Part shown: positions 1-13,929 of the stretch, one piece after another
Layout of the letters: each line of letters starts with the position of its first letter
Position numbering within the stretch: position 1 is the first letter of the stretch
The notes under the pieces: model-generated
Told to the model about the DNA's origin: nothing
Database searches by the model: none
The model's input: the letters and a program-made list of their open reading frames with translations, nothing else
Translations under genes and position numbers: made by a program
Source: Taeniopygia guttata
Lineage: Eukaryota; Chordata; Aves; Passeriformes; Estrildidae
Direction: 5' to 3'
Assembly: GCF_048771995.1 (NCBI RefSeq)
Contig: NC_133026.1
Span: forward strand, 60,079,001 to 60,143,000
DNA: 64,000 nucleotides

Positions 1-2053
1 CCCATGCAAATACAAGGTCCTGGTCTGGAGGGGCTACTGCAGCTTTTAGCATCTGACTCCCTCTGCTGCACGGATTACACGCACAGCTCCTGGCAGAAGT
101 GCTACCAGAGAGACACAGCAGGTGAGGGGAACTGGAAAAGGTAATTACTCCCAGGAGGATCCCTGGATTGCCGCCATCGTCCCCAAGGCTGCATCTGTTA
201 TGAGAAGAGTCTGTAAGTCTTTGGGAAGGAAATCTTGAAAAGTTCACAGCAATAGGCTTGGGAAGGAAAAAAAAGAAAGATAAATAGATTTCATCTTCAG
301 ATTGCTTCACATGGTTTATTTCAATAAAACTTTTCACTAGGAGACGGTTTTGTAAAAGGCAGCAAGTTCTTTGGTACTGCCCTTTTCAGTTCCTACCTGA
401 ATAAAAAGGATGAAAAGGGTTCATCCAGTGCCAGAGGCATCAAAAGACAGAGGAAAGACATGCAAAGGCAGCTGTGCTCTTCTGCCCTTTGCTATTCTCT
501 CACCTGTCTGGTTGGATATGGGGATTTTTTTTTTCCCCATCTGGATTCCTCTAACAATTTGTATAATTTTAATTTTTACATATCTAACAGTCAGTGAGAG
601 CAAACTGCTATCAGATGCACTCACTCAGGCATACCCAGTACTGGGGAGGCAGGAACACCTATCATTCACAGAAATAATAGGAGCAATTCCTGCAAGTGCT
701 GGGGTAGCACTGGGATATCATAACAAAGGTAGTTAATTCATGGTTTCTCCATTATGATCACCTAAGAGACCTCTAATGCACAATATGTATGTAAGACCTC
801 AGCGTCAAACTTTCAGTTCCAGGAACAAGTCACCAAATAATCATAAAACCGAATGGTTTTATGGGAGCTTGTGAGTATTTTAAAAATAATCAGCACATAG
901 GGGATCCATTCCTTTTCATTTCTGAGTCAACACTGGAGGTTTAAATCATATTTCCAATGTTTATTCTGTTATTAAAAAGGCTAGGAACTGTTGTTAGCCC
1001 AGTTTCCTAGAGAAACTAAAGTTTATATTACCTCACTGTGTATCCTTCTGTCTTCCTGTTTTCTTTCAGCTGCTTTTGAAACTGTTAGCAGAGGAGAAGA
1101 AATCAGATAGCAGTGTCCCTAATTTTTGTTGTTGTGTATTAAATCGTTAATGGGGCAAAGAAATCTTCTTTGAGGGAATGGGATAAAGAGGATTCTTTGA
1201 ATCCTCCCCAAGCAAGAGGCAGGGAGAGTTCAGCTCTTTTTCCCTTTAATCCGGCAGCCAGCAAGCACACATGCATGAGACAGCAGTACCTCACCAAACT
1301 TCATAATATCCCCTGCTCAGGTAACAGCTTTCAGTGGGAAAAAAAATGAAGACTTCTATGATTTCAGAGCTCTGTGACTAAGGGGGGAAAATTACACTGA
1401 CCATTAAAATTGTTACTGAGTCAAGGCCTGTCAAACCCCACACCTTGCACAAAAGCTTCCCAGAAAGCTGTTGCCTAAAGCTGTAAGACAAAAGTACAGC
1501 CCATAGTGATTAAAAAAGCATCTATTGGTGGAAACAGCTTCAAGCCCTGCTGATCACAGGTAATTGTCACTTCTCATATTGATACCCTGTGATAAAATTA
1601 CAATGAACATTTTGGCTCATTGAAATCTGACAGGCTCATACACATTCCCTTGTTCTCTTCCATAAAACTATGCTTTTATTGTATGCTTTGAAAGATGCAG
1701 CAGAGTGAGTACTTTTACAGGTCGCTAACCTGAAAACAGGCACATAAAAAGGATGCATATTTGTGGTAACTCCATTTAATAAATTGCTGTGAAACCCCAG
1801 TCTCCCTCGAAAAAGAAAGAACTCCACCCTAAAGTTACGAGAAGAGCCTTTACCCCTTCAGTAAGATTAAAAGCTTCAAGCAGGAGAAGATGGTCAATGT
1901 ACCTACCTTAAGAGAGCAACAAATTCTCTATTCACCAGTGTGCCAAGCAGCCCACTTTTTGTCCTTGGGTTGGATACAAAAATTTGATCAATAATATTGT
2001 CCTGATATCAATAGTTTGTAAATGCTTATCTATTAATTATAACCTTAATAATG
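1..2053. other. Non-coding, nothing recognised
   Basis: Probable intergenic DNA. Frames near 410-736 are short and lack splice or family support. I see no repeat family, RNA gene or promoter-like CpG content. Confidence 0.7.
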
Positions 2054-2490
2054 AATCATGGAATCATAGAATCATATAACCATAGAATTGTTTGGGTTGG
2101 AATGGACCTTAAAGATCATCTTGTCCAAACCCCACCTGCCATAGGCTGGGACATCTTTCACTAAACCAGGTTCTCAGGGCCCCATCCAACCTGGCCTTGA
2201 ACACTTCCAGGGTTTCTACAGCATTTCTGGGCAACCTGTTTACAGTGCCCCAACATCCTCACAGCAAAGTACTTCCACCGAATTTCCAATCTAAACCTAC
2301 TCTTCTTTACTTTGAATCAATTCCCCCTTGTCCTGGAACTACATACTCTTGTAAGAATCCTCCATCTTTCTTGTAGGCTCTCTTCAGATACCGGAAAGCT
2401 AGGTCATCCTGAAGCCTTCTCTTTTCCAAGATAAACAATCCCAACTCTCTCATCCTGCATTGATATGTCGGGTGATTTGACATCTGTAAG
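2054..2490 (-). mobile_element. CR1 LINE, 3' fragment, minus orientation
   Basis: Reading the minus strand, this is the 3' end of an avian CR1: the end of the reverse-transcriptase ORF (RELGLFILEKRRLQDDL, then YLKRAYKKDGG), the 3' UTR, and the terminal ATTCTATGATT-type repeats at 2054-2090. On the plus strand it starts with repeated aatcatagaatcat. It is 5'-truncated within the C-terminal part of the ORF, as most CR1 copies are, and the ORF is broken by frameshifts. The upper boundary near 2490 is approximate, since similarity fades. Confidence 0.9.
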
Positions 2491-4466
2491 TACAAAATGT
2501 AGGGAAGTTGCTCCTTCAGTACCAGCTGACTGCCTTTACACTCAAAGGGGAGATGTCCCTGGAGGTAATTCACAGCAGAAATCCATACTCTGAGGCACCT
2601 CCTTGCTGCTTGGGCTAATCTCCCTCCACAGATAAGATAGGGGGGAAAAGCTTCCTGCACTGAAGTTTAGTGCCCAGAGATAGGCAGTGCTAAGAGCCCC
2701 CTGAGGCTCCCAGTCTTGAGAACCACCTGGGTCTGCTGACACATCCCTTTGCTTCCTTCAAAGCAGTGGCCCAGACTCTTTGCAGTGAGTCACCTTGGAG
2801 GAGCCACAAACCCTGTATCCCACCAACCACGGCCCTACCTCTGGCGCAGTGTCACCGCCTGCCTCTGTGTGTGTGGATGTGCCTGAGATGTGTTACCCAT
2901 GTTGTCAGCACAGCATGGCCGAGGTGGAAGGGGACCTGTGCACATCCTCCTGTCCATCCCCCTGCTCAAAGCAGGGCAGCATCAGCCCAGCACTCAGGGC
3001 TGTCTCCTGCTGCGCCTTGGACATTTACTGCCAGTACAGAGAGCTGGATAAACACACCAGGGGTGCCACCGCAGCAGTGGCTCTCTGTACAGTCCTGGAT
3101 ATTGTCTCTGCTGCTGCAGCTGTCACGAAATGAAAGGGAAGGGTTGTTTATAAGCCCTGGCAATTATCTCCAGAGCTGCACTTTTCGCTCCCCTTATCCC
3201 ATCACAAGGAAACATTTAGAAAAATACACTTATTTGAATCAAATCTTTGGTTTTTACTGTACTCAGTCATGCCTGTATCTTCTTAATAATAGCTTACTGT
3301 ATATTAAACAAAAGAAAAAACATATATGTGAAAAATATTTTCACATCAGTGAATTTCAATTACCAAAGCCTGATTCTTTTAAAAACCCTAACTTTTCCAT
3401 TATCCAAAACAGCATTGAATTTGTTGCTGGGCACTAACTATATTGGAAGTGCATTAGTTAGACAGCCCCTCAATCATCCATGTTAATTCATTCTCCTCTG
3501 AAGTAGATGAGTTTTAAGAGAATTACAGTCCTCATATACAAACAGCACCACAAATAAATCACATGAAGATATTTCATCATAATTTACTAAGTGCAACAAC
3601 TACTCCACTGTTCAGCACTTGCATACTAAAGCATCAGGATAGCCCTTTGGCACCAGCTCTACAGAATAAATACAGGTAGTCCTATCACTGACAAAAAGCT
3701 CAATTAGAAAGAAAATCGAGGTTTCAAACATAAGCATTTAAAATTAGAAAACACCCAAATTAAGGCTGACTGTGCAAGTCCTTCCTGACATAACCACATG
3801 CTTCCATTACATGAGTGCATGCTGCTTTTCACAGCATCCTGGGCTTCCCTTCAGTTGCATAGGATCTCAGAAGCACAGCCTCAGCTTCTGCTCCTCAGTG
3901 CCAACCTCCTCTGTCATCTTCCCCTGGGCCACCACCCAAGTTCCATGTCCCAGGCTCCTTGTTCCCTCATTCCTAGTCTCCAGCCCTGATAGGCCACTTT
4001 CTTCTCTTTAGCATCATCTCCCTCATTTTCCTTGTCCAGCTGTAACCCACATATCATCCCAGCAGTTTCCAGCCTCAGTTTCCAACCCCAGCTCCCAGAC
4101 AAGGTTTCTTACAGTGAAGCCCAAGTACGTTCTCCACTCCAAGTCCCCAGTTCCAGTCTTTCACTGCAGGCTGCTTCAGTCCACCTTTTAATGCCAACTC
4201 CACAAATAAAGGCCAGGTCCCTTCCTCCTGATTGCTCTGGATCCAAGAAGTCATTGACACAGAGCACAAATCTCCATGGCTGTACCAGGAGGCACCAAGA
4301 GGAGCATTGCCAGAAGCCTCCAACTCAGTCCTTCCAGCCATAGATGGACCAGTAGCCACACTTAGAAGCCTCTGCCAGGCGTGTGCAAACTGCAATTTTC
4401 CAAGAATTTATAATTTAGCTGAATCTGGGTATTTTTCACGGGAGCCAGAGTTGAGTTGCACTACCT
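2491..4466. other. Non-coding, mostly unremarkable
   Basis: A GC-richer patch at 2820-3130 gives overlapping open frames in several phases, as CpG-poor GC-rich DNA often does. The longest, 223 codons at 2766-3437, begins at a non-ATG codon and turns into AT-rich, lysine- and phenylalanine-rich nonsense. No gene is supported. Confidence 0.65.
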
Positions 4467-4598
4467 TGGTTTTTTTGGTTGTTTTTTTTTTTTTTTTGTT
4501 GTTTTTTGTTTGTTTGTTTGTTTTTTGGGTTTGTTTGTGTTTGGTTTGGTTTGGTTTGGTTTGGTTTGGTTTGGTTTGGTTTGGTTTGGTTTTTTTTG
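4467..4598 (+). repeat. T-rich low complexity with (TTGGT)10
   Basis: A T-rich run with TTTG units (4467-4540) leads into ten uninterrupted TTGGT units at 4541-4590, then a T8 run. On the plus strand this gives ten GG pairs separated by TTT, compatible with two-quartet G-quadruplexes; on the minus strand it is an (ACCAA)n array. Confidence 0.95.
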
Positions 4599-7500
4599 CT
4601 CTTGCATTTTGGAAGGGGAATCACAACCAGGCAGTGATTAATGTTATGTAGAAAATCTAGTTTCAAGCATTCAGTGGTGTTATGTCTTTACAGGAAAACT
4701 GTCATAGAAAGAGCTGAACAGCCAGAAACATCCCTCCAGAATCAGACTGAGGTATATTCACCTGGCACAGAAAATGTTAACCCAAAAGATTAAGGTTTCA
4801 ACAAGTTACAGAAAATGAAAGAAAAAAAATGGTGCAACTCAACTCTGGCATTAATTCAAGCAAACTGAGTAGAAGAAAGGTTATTTTCTCTAGCCTAGTA
4901 GAAGTACCAGATATATTATCCTTAGCATAGTAAGAGTCCACAGTTCACACTACAGGCCTTGAGAAGATGAAATTGCACTGTGTAAACACTTAAGATAGAG
5001 TTCATTAGGACCATTAGGACCAGGTTCAGGGTGCTTTACACCCCGTGACTGGTGTTATAAACCCTTTGGTTACCCCAGGCAGAACACCCAGCCCATGTCC
5101 AACAAAGTCCAGCAATCATCCAGACACTGTGTTTGTCATGGTGTACTTTAAGCAGAGAAAATAAAGTGAGGTATGCAAGTCTCTATGCAGACTTTTTCTC
5201 TAGACTTTTTACACTACACATTTCCAAGCCACTGGCTAATAGTTCCAGCTCTTACCTGCAGGACAAGCTGCTCTGAAGTATCCTCAGCTGAGTAACTTTA
5301 CTCACACAGTCTTAACAGAATGAGAACCAAGGCCTGGAATTTCAGATTCAAATCCGAAGCACACATAGAAAAACAAGCACACTGGGATATTTATGTGCTG
5401 GGTGCTGGCATGGCAGTGACTGCACTTCATCCTGACACTTCCTGAAAATTACATAATTTATCATTCAACACTACAGCTGCAGATTCCCCACCATTTACAA
5501 TGAATTAAGTAGCAGACCCCTTCAGGAAATGCCACAGATTTCCTGGGATAGACAGTACGGCTAGTTAAGTACATGAATATATGAAGTAAATTTTTTTTTG
5601 TTTTATTGGGGCTTCTGAAAATGAAAGCATCCTGTCTGTGTTTCACAGAGGGGAGGGCATTGCTGGTAGCCATGAAATAAATCAAAAACAATGCTGTCCC
5701 TGCCAGAGATGCTTGGTCAAACTACACTGGTTGATGATAACCTTGAACAGCAGTCTTTCATTCAGGGCTTCATCCTGCAGTCCTTAAACACCTGGAAGAA
5801 GCTTGGGGAAGTTCAGTGGTGTCTAATTTGAAATTTATTTCTGCAAGCAAATGTCTTCAGGACATACCAACCAAGGCAGACACATTCAAACCTATGCCAG
5901 CATGTCCAGAGTCTGGGGGACTACAGCTGCTGCTCGATGGGCTCCTGCCTCCTGCCCTGCCAAATATAAGATGATTCTGAGAGAATTTTTGCAGTGGCAG
6001 AGCTTAAAAACAGTCTTTTCCCAACCTCACTCATTCAAACAGCCTGCTTATGGTCTGAGAGAATAAGCTTCTTACTAAGTTCATAGATCAGTCTTATTAG
6101 TACTCACTCTTCTAGAGCTCCAGTTAAGCGTGTTCATGTTTTCTCGAACAGCACTGCTTGTATCTCATGTAAGATTGCTGCCAGAAAATAAGTGCAGAGT
6201 TCCCAGGTCAGACCTGTGGGCTGAAAGGACTTGCTTAAATCCATGTCTAATGTCAGTCCTGTAATATGGCAGCTCTTACATTTAACTCTGATTTAAAAAG
6301 AGGTGTTCAGGACCCTATTTTTTTACCTTCCCGAAAGGAGTAGAGACCTCCTTAGAGATGTGGCTGAAGGGTAGAAAACTGCCTCTTATTTCTGAAGTCA
6401 GATGGGACTTACACCCTTCAAGCTTTTGAAAAATTTACTATGTCACTGTTTGGCCTGAATAAAAAATACCTGTGAGAAAGGCTTTTCTTTTCAACACTCT
6501 TTTTAGGCTTGGTAAAGGCTTTCCCTTACTCAGGAAAAGAATTAAAATTCTTAGGCTGCTTTTCAACTTCATAACCTTCCCAGTTTTTCCAGATTCTCTG
6601 AAGAGGCCACTGGGTGCTGGTGGGTGTGACTTTCAAGGCTGTGAGCCTTGCAGGGCCACAACAAGTCCCATTAAAGTGAGTGGTGGAGTTTCCATTGATT
6701 ACAACAGGATTTCCAAGGTCCCATACAGGAGCTGCTCTAAATCTAGGAGAGCTGACGTTCCTGCCCACCTATCTGCAAGGAGTGAGCACAGGACATGCAA
6801 GGAAGAAGTAAATTACATCTCCCTTTTTTGCAATTAAAGTCTGCATTTCTCATTTATTTCAATCCCAGTATCTGTATTTCAGTATTAATAATGGACCAAC
6901 CTGCAAAAGGAGCTCATGGAAGCTGCCAGGTTTCCACCAGGGAGACTCGAGTTTGGCTGCCCAAGGTAGAAGGGAGCTTTGAAAAGTACTTTGTTTAAAG
7001 TTGAAGCGTTCAAAACAGTTTTGCACATTCATCATCCTCAAAGAGAAGTGCTTGGCTGCCCTCCATGGAGGGAGGGGAATGTGCAGCAATGGGACCCTCA
7101 GCAGCTGCCAGCAAAAAATAATCCAGAAGAACTATGAATAAATAAAATACATTTTGCTAGGCCTAATGTTACACAGCTTTCTTCATACTCTCCCTCTGAA
7201 GCTGTAATTCCCTTCCTACCATTTCTGGTTTTAGTTTTTATCATGGGTTGTTCTCTTCCTGTCTCTCTTCCTTTAAAGCTCAAACTGCAGTTTTCTCCTT
7301 ACCTGCAAGTTTCCCCTGTCCATTTCTTAATTTCCTTCTAATTTCTCTCTTTTAAACTTGTTTTAAAACTATTCTGATGCAACTTCACAATACTTTGTGG
7401 ACCTCCAAGCCTCTTTTATGTTACTCTTCTCTATGCAATGTTTCCTTTCATCATCATCATCTTCCCAACTTTAACAAAGATTTGCCTATGTGTGGCAGAA

Positions 7501-10500
7501 TTCAATTCCATTTAAAGTCAGAAGTGTTTTGCTTTCTCTGAATATGTGTTTACATCAGTGGTGCTAGTGACAGATGAGAAAAAACAGATTATCTACTGGA
7601 CAATATCAGAAGTGGAAAAATCAAGTGGTCTGCAGGCTCTGAACTCAGGATCAGCATATTTCAAGCAATGCTTGAATGGAATCATGAGAGAGACCAACTT
7701 CAGCAAACCCTTTTCTTGTTTCAGATGTCACCATTCCTACTCATCATAGCTGCCTTAGGCAAATTGGGCTGCTCTCCACAGGACACTCACAGGCCCAGAT
7801 AGTTTCAAAGTTTATCAAAGTTAGATCAGGAAGCCTAATTCTCAATGCTAGGATTTTATTTTATTCTTTCCACATCATGGCTCATTGAATGGCCCTGCTG
7901 CTATGATGTGTATTCTTTGACCTGTACTCCTTAACCATCCTCCTCACCCTTGTTATCTTATAAATAACAGCATCCTGCTCCATCCAGATCCAGCCCCAGC
8001 CAGCTTGTTCTATCTTTTAATTTATGAAGAAAACTTCTCTGATGTGCAATGGTAGCTCCAGGAGGCTGCCAGGTGGCTTTTGGCAGAAGTGCTTGACTGG
8101 ACAAGGAGGACCAAGCCACAAATCTGAGGAGGAGCCCACCTCTGGTGCCTTGGTCCTGTTTCTCTCAGTGCAGCCAATCCAATGCCTCACATTGAATTAC
8201 TTTTGAGCTCTGGAAAAAGCTGCAGTTGCAGGTTGCTGCTTGCCAGAGCCTAATGCCAAAGTCCTACCTGTCCAGACATCCCATATAACAAGAAAGTGCT
8301 GATAGCAGCATGACAAACCTCTCTTTGGAGCTGATGCTATGTAGTCATGTCTGCAGCTGAAGCCCCAACACAGCCTTACCAGCGGGTTGGTTCTTGTGAA
8401 AGCTGCTTTAAGGCAGAGGGGGTGCAATGGTGTTGCCACAGCATGAAAAATGAAATTTAAAATAGAGAATATTTACAGAGCATGGTTATTCTGACTGCCC
8501 GTGAGGTGTGATCTTTTTCTGCAGAGTACATGTAGTGCACCATCTCATTTCATTCTGCCACCTGTAAGCTTGGGCAAGAAATGTATGCTATGGCAAAGGG
8601 CTCTGCATATGGACTCACCGGTGTTTCCTACAGAACTCTCATATTCTATGCTGCTAATCACTTCTGGGATGCAGGGGTTTGGGGTTTTTTTGGTGGAGTA
8701 GTATCAGAGGGAGAGTCTCAATTTAAGAGCCATGGCTGCTACTTGTCCACAGAGGTTTCTGCATGCTTATCAAGATCGACAAAGAGCGCCAGTCACCCCC
8801 CAGTGATGCACCCTGGCCTGCAGCGATTGCTCTGGGTCTGTAAGCTGACAAGTCTCTGTTTATCCGCTGATGGCTGAACTACCCTCATCCCGAGTGTGCC
8901 TCTTCCAGGAAACATCAGCAGAGTACTCACACTGGCCAGAGATCTAGCTGCGCTAAACATTCATCTTTTAATGCTGAAATACAGTAGCAGCTGCAGATTG
9001 TTTTAGTAAAATAATTACTTAAAAAAAAAAAAGCCTAGCGTGTTTCATCACCATTGTCCTCTCCAGATAATGTCCCAGCAGTCTCGACCAGGCTTGCCGA
9101 GAGGTGTTTCACTCACTAACCCGTCCAGAGCGCGTCTCCTGGCTTCTTCCCTCCGGGCACCATGTGATAGCCTGGGATGTGGCTGGGATGTTCCCTCCAG
9201 CTGATAGCAATCATGGTCTTTGCCTCCTCATCCTCTCCCTCCTCTGTGAGTCATCAGGAATCACTCCCAGTCCTTTGTCTCTTTAGCTGGGTGTCATTTG
9301 GCTGTATTCATGTTCCTCATCTTTCTGCTCTCAGCCCTTGATGGCCAAGGTCTTTGTTTATCCCCTCTTCTAATTTGTTTTTTGCTTGAGGAGCTGTTTG
9401 CAGGGGAAGAGGGGCCTGTGATTGTGACAACCCGCTAAACTGAAGATTTTCTCTGTCCTTAGAAGGACAATGCAGCAAAACCAAATTCCTGTTCACCCCA
9501 CTGCCATACTTTGCTTTGTCCCATTTCTCATCTTCCCTCCAATCTGGGAGCTCCCAGCCCACAGCAGCTGGTCGTAGCCTGGAATGGGTGGTTTTCTCCA
9601 AAACTGAAGCAAAGCCCACCTACATTGTTGGACGACCATCATAACAGAAATGTCACCGAAGTAGAAAAATTTGGATGAAAGGGGAAAAAATACCATTGTA
9701 TCCCACACATGAAAGTGCAGAGTAAGCAGTTGCTGCCCTATAAAGCTTGTTTAAATGCCCACAGTTTTGAGGGAGCAGCTTGGTACCAGCTTTGGCTTGC
9801 ACAGTAGAATTGCAGGCCAATGCATATTCATCACTCTAATTTTATACAACTGCATTATTTTCACAGTTTATGGTGGCACCATCTCATTTATGAAGTACAC
9901 ACTGCAGTTACACATATGGCTGTATTATTTTCAGCACTGAAAGTTCAATTAGTAGTTTCACTGAGCTAAGACTGTCAAAACAGCAGCAGGAGTACACACC
10001 GTATTGTAGCTGTACAAAATTTATATATGTTTATGCAATAAATACATCACAGTTTGTGTGCTACAATTTGGGTCACCGGTTCTAAAATAATACCAGAAAC
10101 ACCAAGTGAAATTGAGTGTCACTGACTCAATCTCAATGACTGTGGCTGCAGCTCTTCATTTACACCTGGGATAATTATGGCATGATCATGGGTCACAGAA
10201 ACACTGCTTCTTCCCTGCCCAGAGATGTCATGAGACAAAACACTGTTCTGAACAACCAGGTCTCTTATTCTCACAAGCCTTTAAATACAAATTCCCAAGC
10301 GGTAGGGTGCCAGAAGCTGGCCTTTGGAGACATCTCTGTCCATAAGAGTTTGAGTCATTTGCCAGCACCATAAATGATCTTCTCCATTAAGAAACAGTTT
10401 CCTATGGAAAGATGGGCAGGATGAGGAGAAGAAGAAAAATTAAGCAAATTTCCTGGGTGATCATGCTTGCTGAAAAATGTGCCAGTTTGCATGTCGCTGA

Positions 10501-12024
10501 TTTATTCCTAGTGCTTTAGTCATTAGGGAGGGTAAAACCACAGTGATAACCGAGGTGCTATCAGGTGCTGCGAACAGATTGCAAACTCTGCTTTAGTCAA
10601 CATCAGTGCTGACTTTCCCCAGCATTTGCATACTAGCAAATTTAGCAAAGAGGTAGCTGTTGTTCAAAGTTAGGAGAAAGAGCTTGGTTCCTCCCAAGCA
10701 CTCCTCGTGATTGTGAAATGCCAACCTTTCATGCAGGTGCTGTGCAGTAGAAAACTCTGAAAATCAACTTTTCAATGCTCCAATTTCACACTATGCAAAC
10801 CACAGAGAATAAAAACTACCTTCAGGTGCTTTCAAAAATTTGTTTATAGTCTTCCAAGCTTTCTTCAACCCCTGCATGGAAGGTACCACTGGGACATGAA
10901 GTGCAGTGAAGTTTCCTTCAGCTCCTATGGCTGGTTCTGGTACAATGAGAAGAGGAAATGGCCTCAAGGCACCAAATCCAAAGTAACAGATGTTTCTAGA
11001 AGTCTTGTCTTCCTCCTTGCTCCACAAAATAATGGATCTATCCTTATCACCATCCCTTACACATGGCCAAGTATAAATAGGAAAACACTTACACCAGGAA
11101 ATTAAGACTTGTTGTGGGCCTCGGCAGCCTCTGAGCACATTTTCTTTCATATCCTGACAGAGCCTGGCATAAATTCAGCTTCTGACACACAGGGGAAAGT
11201 ATACCTTTTTTGCTCTACTTTTTTGGCAGTTGTCATTAATTTGGCTCGCTTTCCCCTGCAGTAATGTTGACAAACACATTGCTCATGGTAGCATTTCAGC
11301 AAGCCCATTCAGGCAATTTATGTTTCAATATTTACAGACAGCACTGCCTCATGCCAATTTTATCTTTTTGTAATGAATATGTTTTGACTTGAGACAGAGT
11401 GGGAACGTCACAGCCACTGCACCTGAAAGTTTATACCCCCAGTTTCACAGTACAAAGAAATGTATTAACCCCCATATTATGTGGTTTTCTAGGTTTAAAT
11501 TGGTGTGTTTCCTTCTTGTTCTGCTCATTGACTCATTTCCTTAAATCTGACTTGAGCTTGCTCTATTGAGTTTTAGCCTCGGTACACCAGTAGTGGTTGT
11601 AACACCCCCAGTTCACCAGGAAGAGACGTGACAGCAAAAGACAAAAGATTTTCATTACTTTTGTGAGATAGTACAAATTATTATTTTCTGATGAGAGACA
11701 AGGAGAAACAACAGTGGACAGGACAACCATGGAGCAGCTGATGTATTTCTTTCAGAGGGAACCTTACCTGTCACTCCAGTGTCCAAGCATGTCTTGTAAA
11801 ACCCACAGAAATGCCAATTCACAGAATTGTCATCAATTCTCTCTTGTAGTTGAACGTGTTTGAATGTCCCTTGCAAAAGAAGAACAGAAGCCAAGAGTGC
11901 TTTTTACAGGGCTGAGGAAATTAAAGAACAACTGCTTTTCTCCTCTATCTTAAAAAACATTTAAAGTTTCTGGTACTCATTCTGTCTGGATCACAGTGAA
12001 CATTTTCCTTAATATAAGTTCCTC

Positions 12025-12027
<3 letters not shown>
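4599..12027. other. Non-coding intergenic DNA
   Basis: Besides the possible old repeat at 6665-6712 I see no gene or clear repeat. Stretches at about 8880-9015 and 10480-10640 are AT-rich and complex, with several transcription-factor-like words, and may be non-coding conserved sequence. Confidence 0.6.
6665..6712. repeat. Possible ancient amniote repeat remnant (CCATTGA motif)
   Basis: 'cccattaaagtgagtggtgg' followed by 'agtttccattgattacaaca' resembles the 'cccattgaagtcaatgg' palindromic words of an old sauropsid interspersed repeat. It is diverged, and the family name is uncertain. Confidence 0.3.

Positions 12028-12061
<34 letters not shown>
12028..12061 (+). repeat. Poly(T) tract, 34 bases
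   Basis: An uninterrupted run of 34 T. It could be the A-tail of a minus-strand retroposed copy, but no AATAAA or recognisable element lies on the expected side, so it is recorded only as a homopolymer. Confidence 0.95.
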
Positions 12062-12064
<3 letters not shown>

Positions 12065-13876
12065 TGGATTAAACATTTATGATTTTGATCCACCAGAGCA
12101 CAGATTTCAACAGCAAATGTGATCTTGCTTTTCTATGCTCAGGCAGATATTTGCTCTAAGAGAAGCCTTTTAGTGTAAATATCAAGCATACAGCAAATGT
12201 TCTTGATTCAAAATTGCTTTAAAGCCAGCAGCTGTCTGCTCCCTTATATCCAGTCCATGACTAAAGATATGTTTTATTGAATGCTTGCCCCTGGCTCTTT
12301 TTCAGCAAGGTGAGAGACCTATTCCCTATTCGTGAGATGAAGCACTTTGTTGTAGGAGTGGCTGGCTCTTCGATGTCAGCTGGGCTGTGACCAAGTCTCC
12401 TGTGGCTCAAGGACAATTTCCTGCCTGCAAATGCACCCATTTAGACATCTAACTACATGATCTGCAAGGAAGTGCTGTGGCTCTACTTTTTTTGCCAGCA
12501 CTTCAGCATAGATTTAATAATGAACTGCAGACACCCTACTTGATACTGACATTTAATTGCACCTGAACTGTCAAAATGCAGCCTTTGTTCAGGGGCAAGT
12601 TTCAAGCTCTTGCTTGCAGTTAAGGAGGATGTTACAGGAAGCATCAGGCTGCATTTGGAGTGGAAGTAAAGGATGTCAAAGAACTCAGGTGCTTTCATTC
12701 ATGAAGAATTTGTGGGTAAAGACACTATGAGAATGAACTAAGACCCTGCCATTGGGACAAAGCTTTAGGAGTCCAGGACTCACACATAGTCAGGCCTTGA
12801 AAGTCTTCGGCATTGGGCAATTTTTTTAGCCTCTTTGGCTCCCCTAAAATGATAATGTGATAACACCTCACTTCCCTCACAGGCCTTAGTGTGAGCTCAC
12901 TACTTAGTATCCTTAAGATACTGTGTAGATAAAAAAAATGCAAATTACAGCAAAGGCCAAATTCTCTTCTCATCCCAGCCGATATAAAAGTGAATTGAGG
13001 CAGTGCCAGGGAGACCCAGAGGAAGACTTGGCTGTAGGTGTGAAGCACCATGACTGATCTGTCTCTGCAGAGCTCACTGAAGAAGCTTCTTGAGGAAGCT
13101 ACTCCAACCAGCACTCTGGCCTCAGCTGGCACAGAAGCCCCATGCTTATTTTATTTTGTCGCTGCTTCTTTTTTAAATTGGCTGCCAAGGACTCAGTACT
13201 CCGGCTTATGAAGCCAATGGGCTTTGGCTTGTGTTGATCTGGATGATCTGCAGGCAGAGCCAGCTCCTCAGGTTCTTCAGGGCAGGAGGCATCACTTTGG
13301 GGCAGGCAGTGCAAAGGTGATGGGGAGCCACCTGCATCCAACCCAAACTCTGGATGAACCAGCACCAGTGCTCAGAAACAAGCCCCAGGGAAGCTGTGTA
13401 AGGTTGGGGTCACCTGGACTGGCTGCTGTAGTCATCAGGTAACAGTCCACCCTATAAAAAGAGGAGCACAAAGGCAGGTATGATGGCCAGGGTCATCCTT
13501 TCAAGGGAAACAAAAATGGGAGACTGTCCATCAGCTGGGTGAGGAGGTTTGACTTTTGAGGCTTTCCTCTCTCTGTTTTGGGGACAGTGGCACTGGGCCA
13601 GGCAGGGTGAGGGGTAAAATCCTCCTGTCGCAGGCAGCTGAAGTACTCTGCAGGGACCCACCAGCAGCACACATCCAGACCCTACCTCTGCTCCTGGGGT
13701 ATTTTGATTGTAGTGAAAGGCTCAAGAGACAGAGAGAGGAAAAGCTTGTTCTGTGCTAAATTGGCATTTGAACTGTGAAGTGCTTCTAACAAATTGCATG
13801 TCAAGGAGGGGCTTCATCTGATCAGCATTTGGATGAGTATGATACTGAATGACATGGAATCCTATAATACACCACA
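12062..13876. other. Non-coding, nothing recognised
   Basis: Ordinary unique-looking sequence between the poly(T) tract and the ATT array. Short frames at 12725-13365 are on conflicting strands and have no family resemblance. Confidence 0.65.
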
Positions 13877-13882
13877 TCTGAG

Positions 13883-13929
<47 letters not shown>

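Noticed and set aside
2820..3130. GC-rich block as a CpG island
   Set aside because: It is GC-richer than its surroundings but CpG-poor, with mostly CA/TG words.
2766..3437. 223-codon open frame, longest in the window
   Set aside because: It begins at a non-ATG codon, has cysteine/proline-rich then AT-rich segments of unrelated character, overlaps other open frames in GC-richer DNA, and shows no family resemblance.
4436..4666. Frames translating the TTGGT array (NQTKP or GLVWF repeats)
   Set aside because: The repeats are simple translation of a microsatellite.
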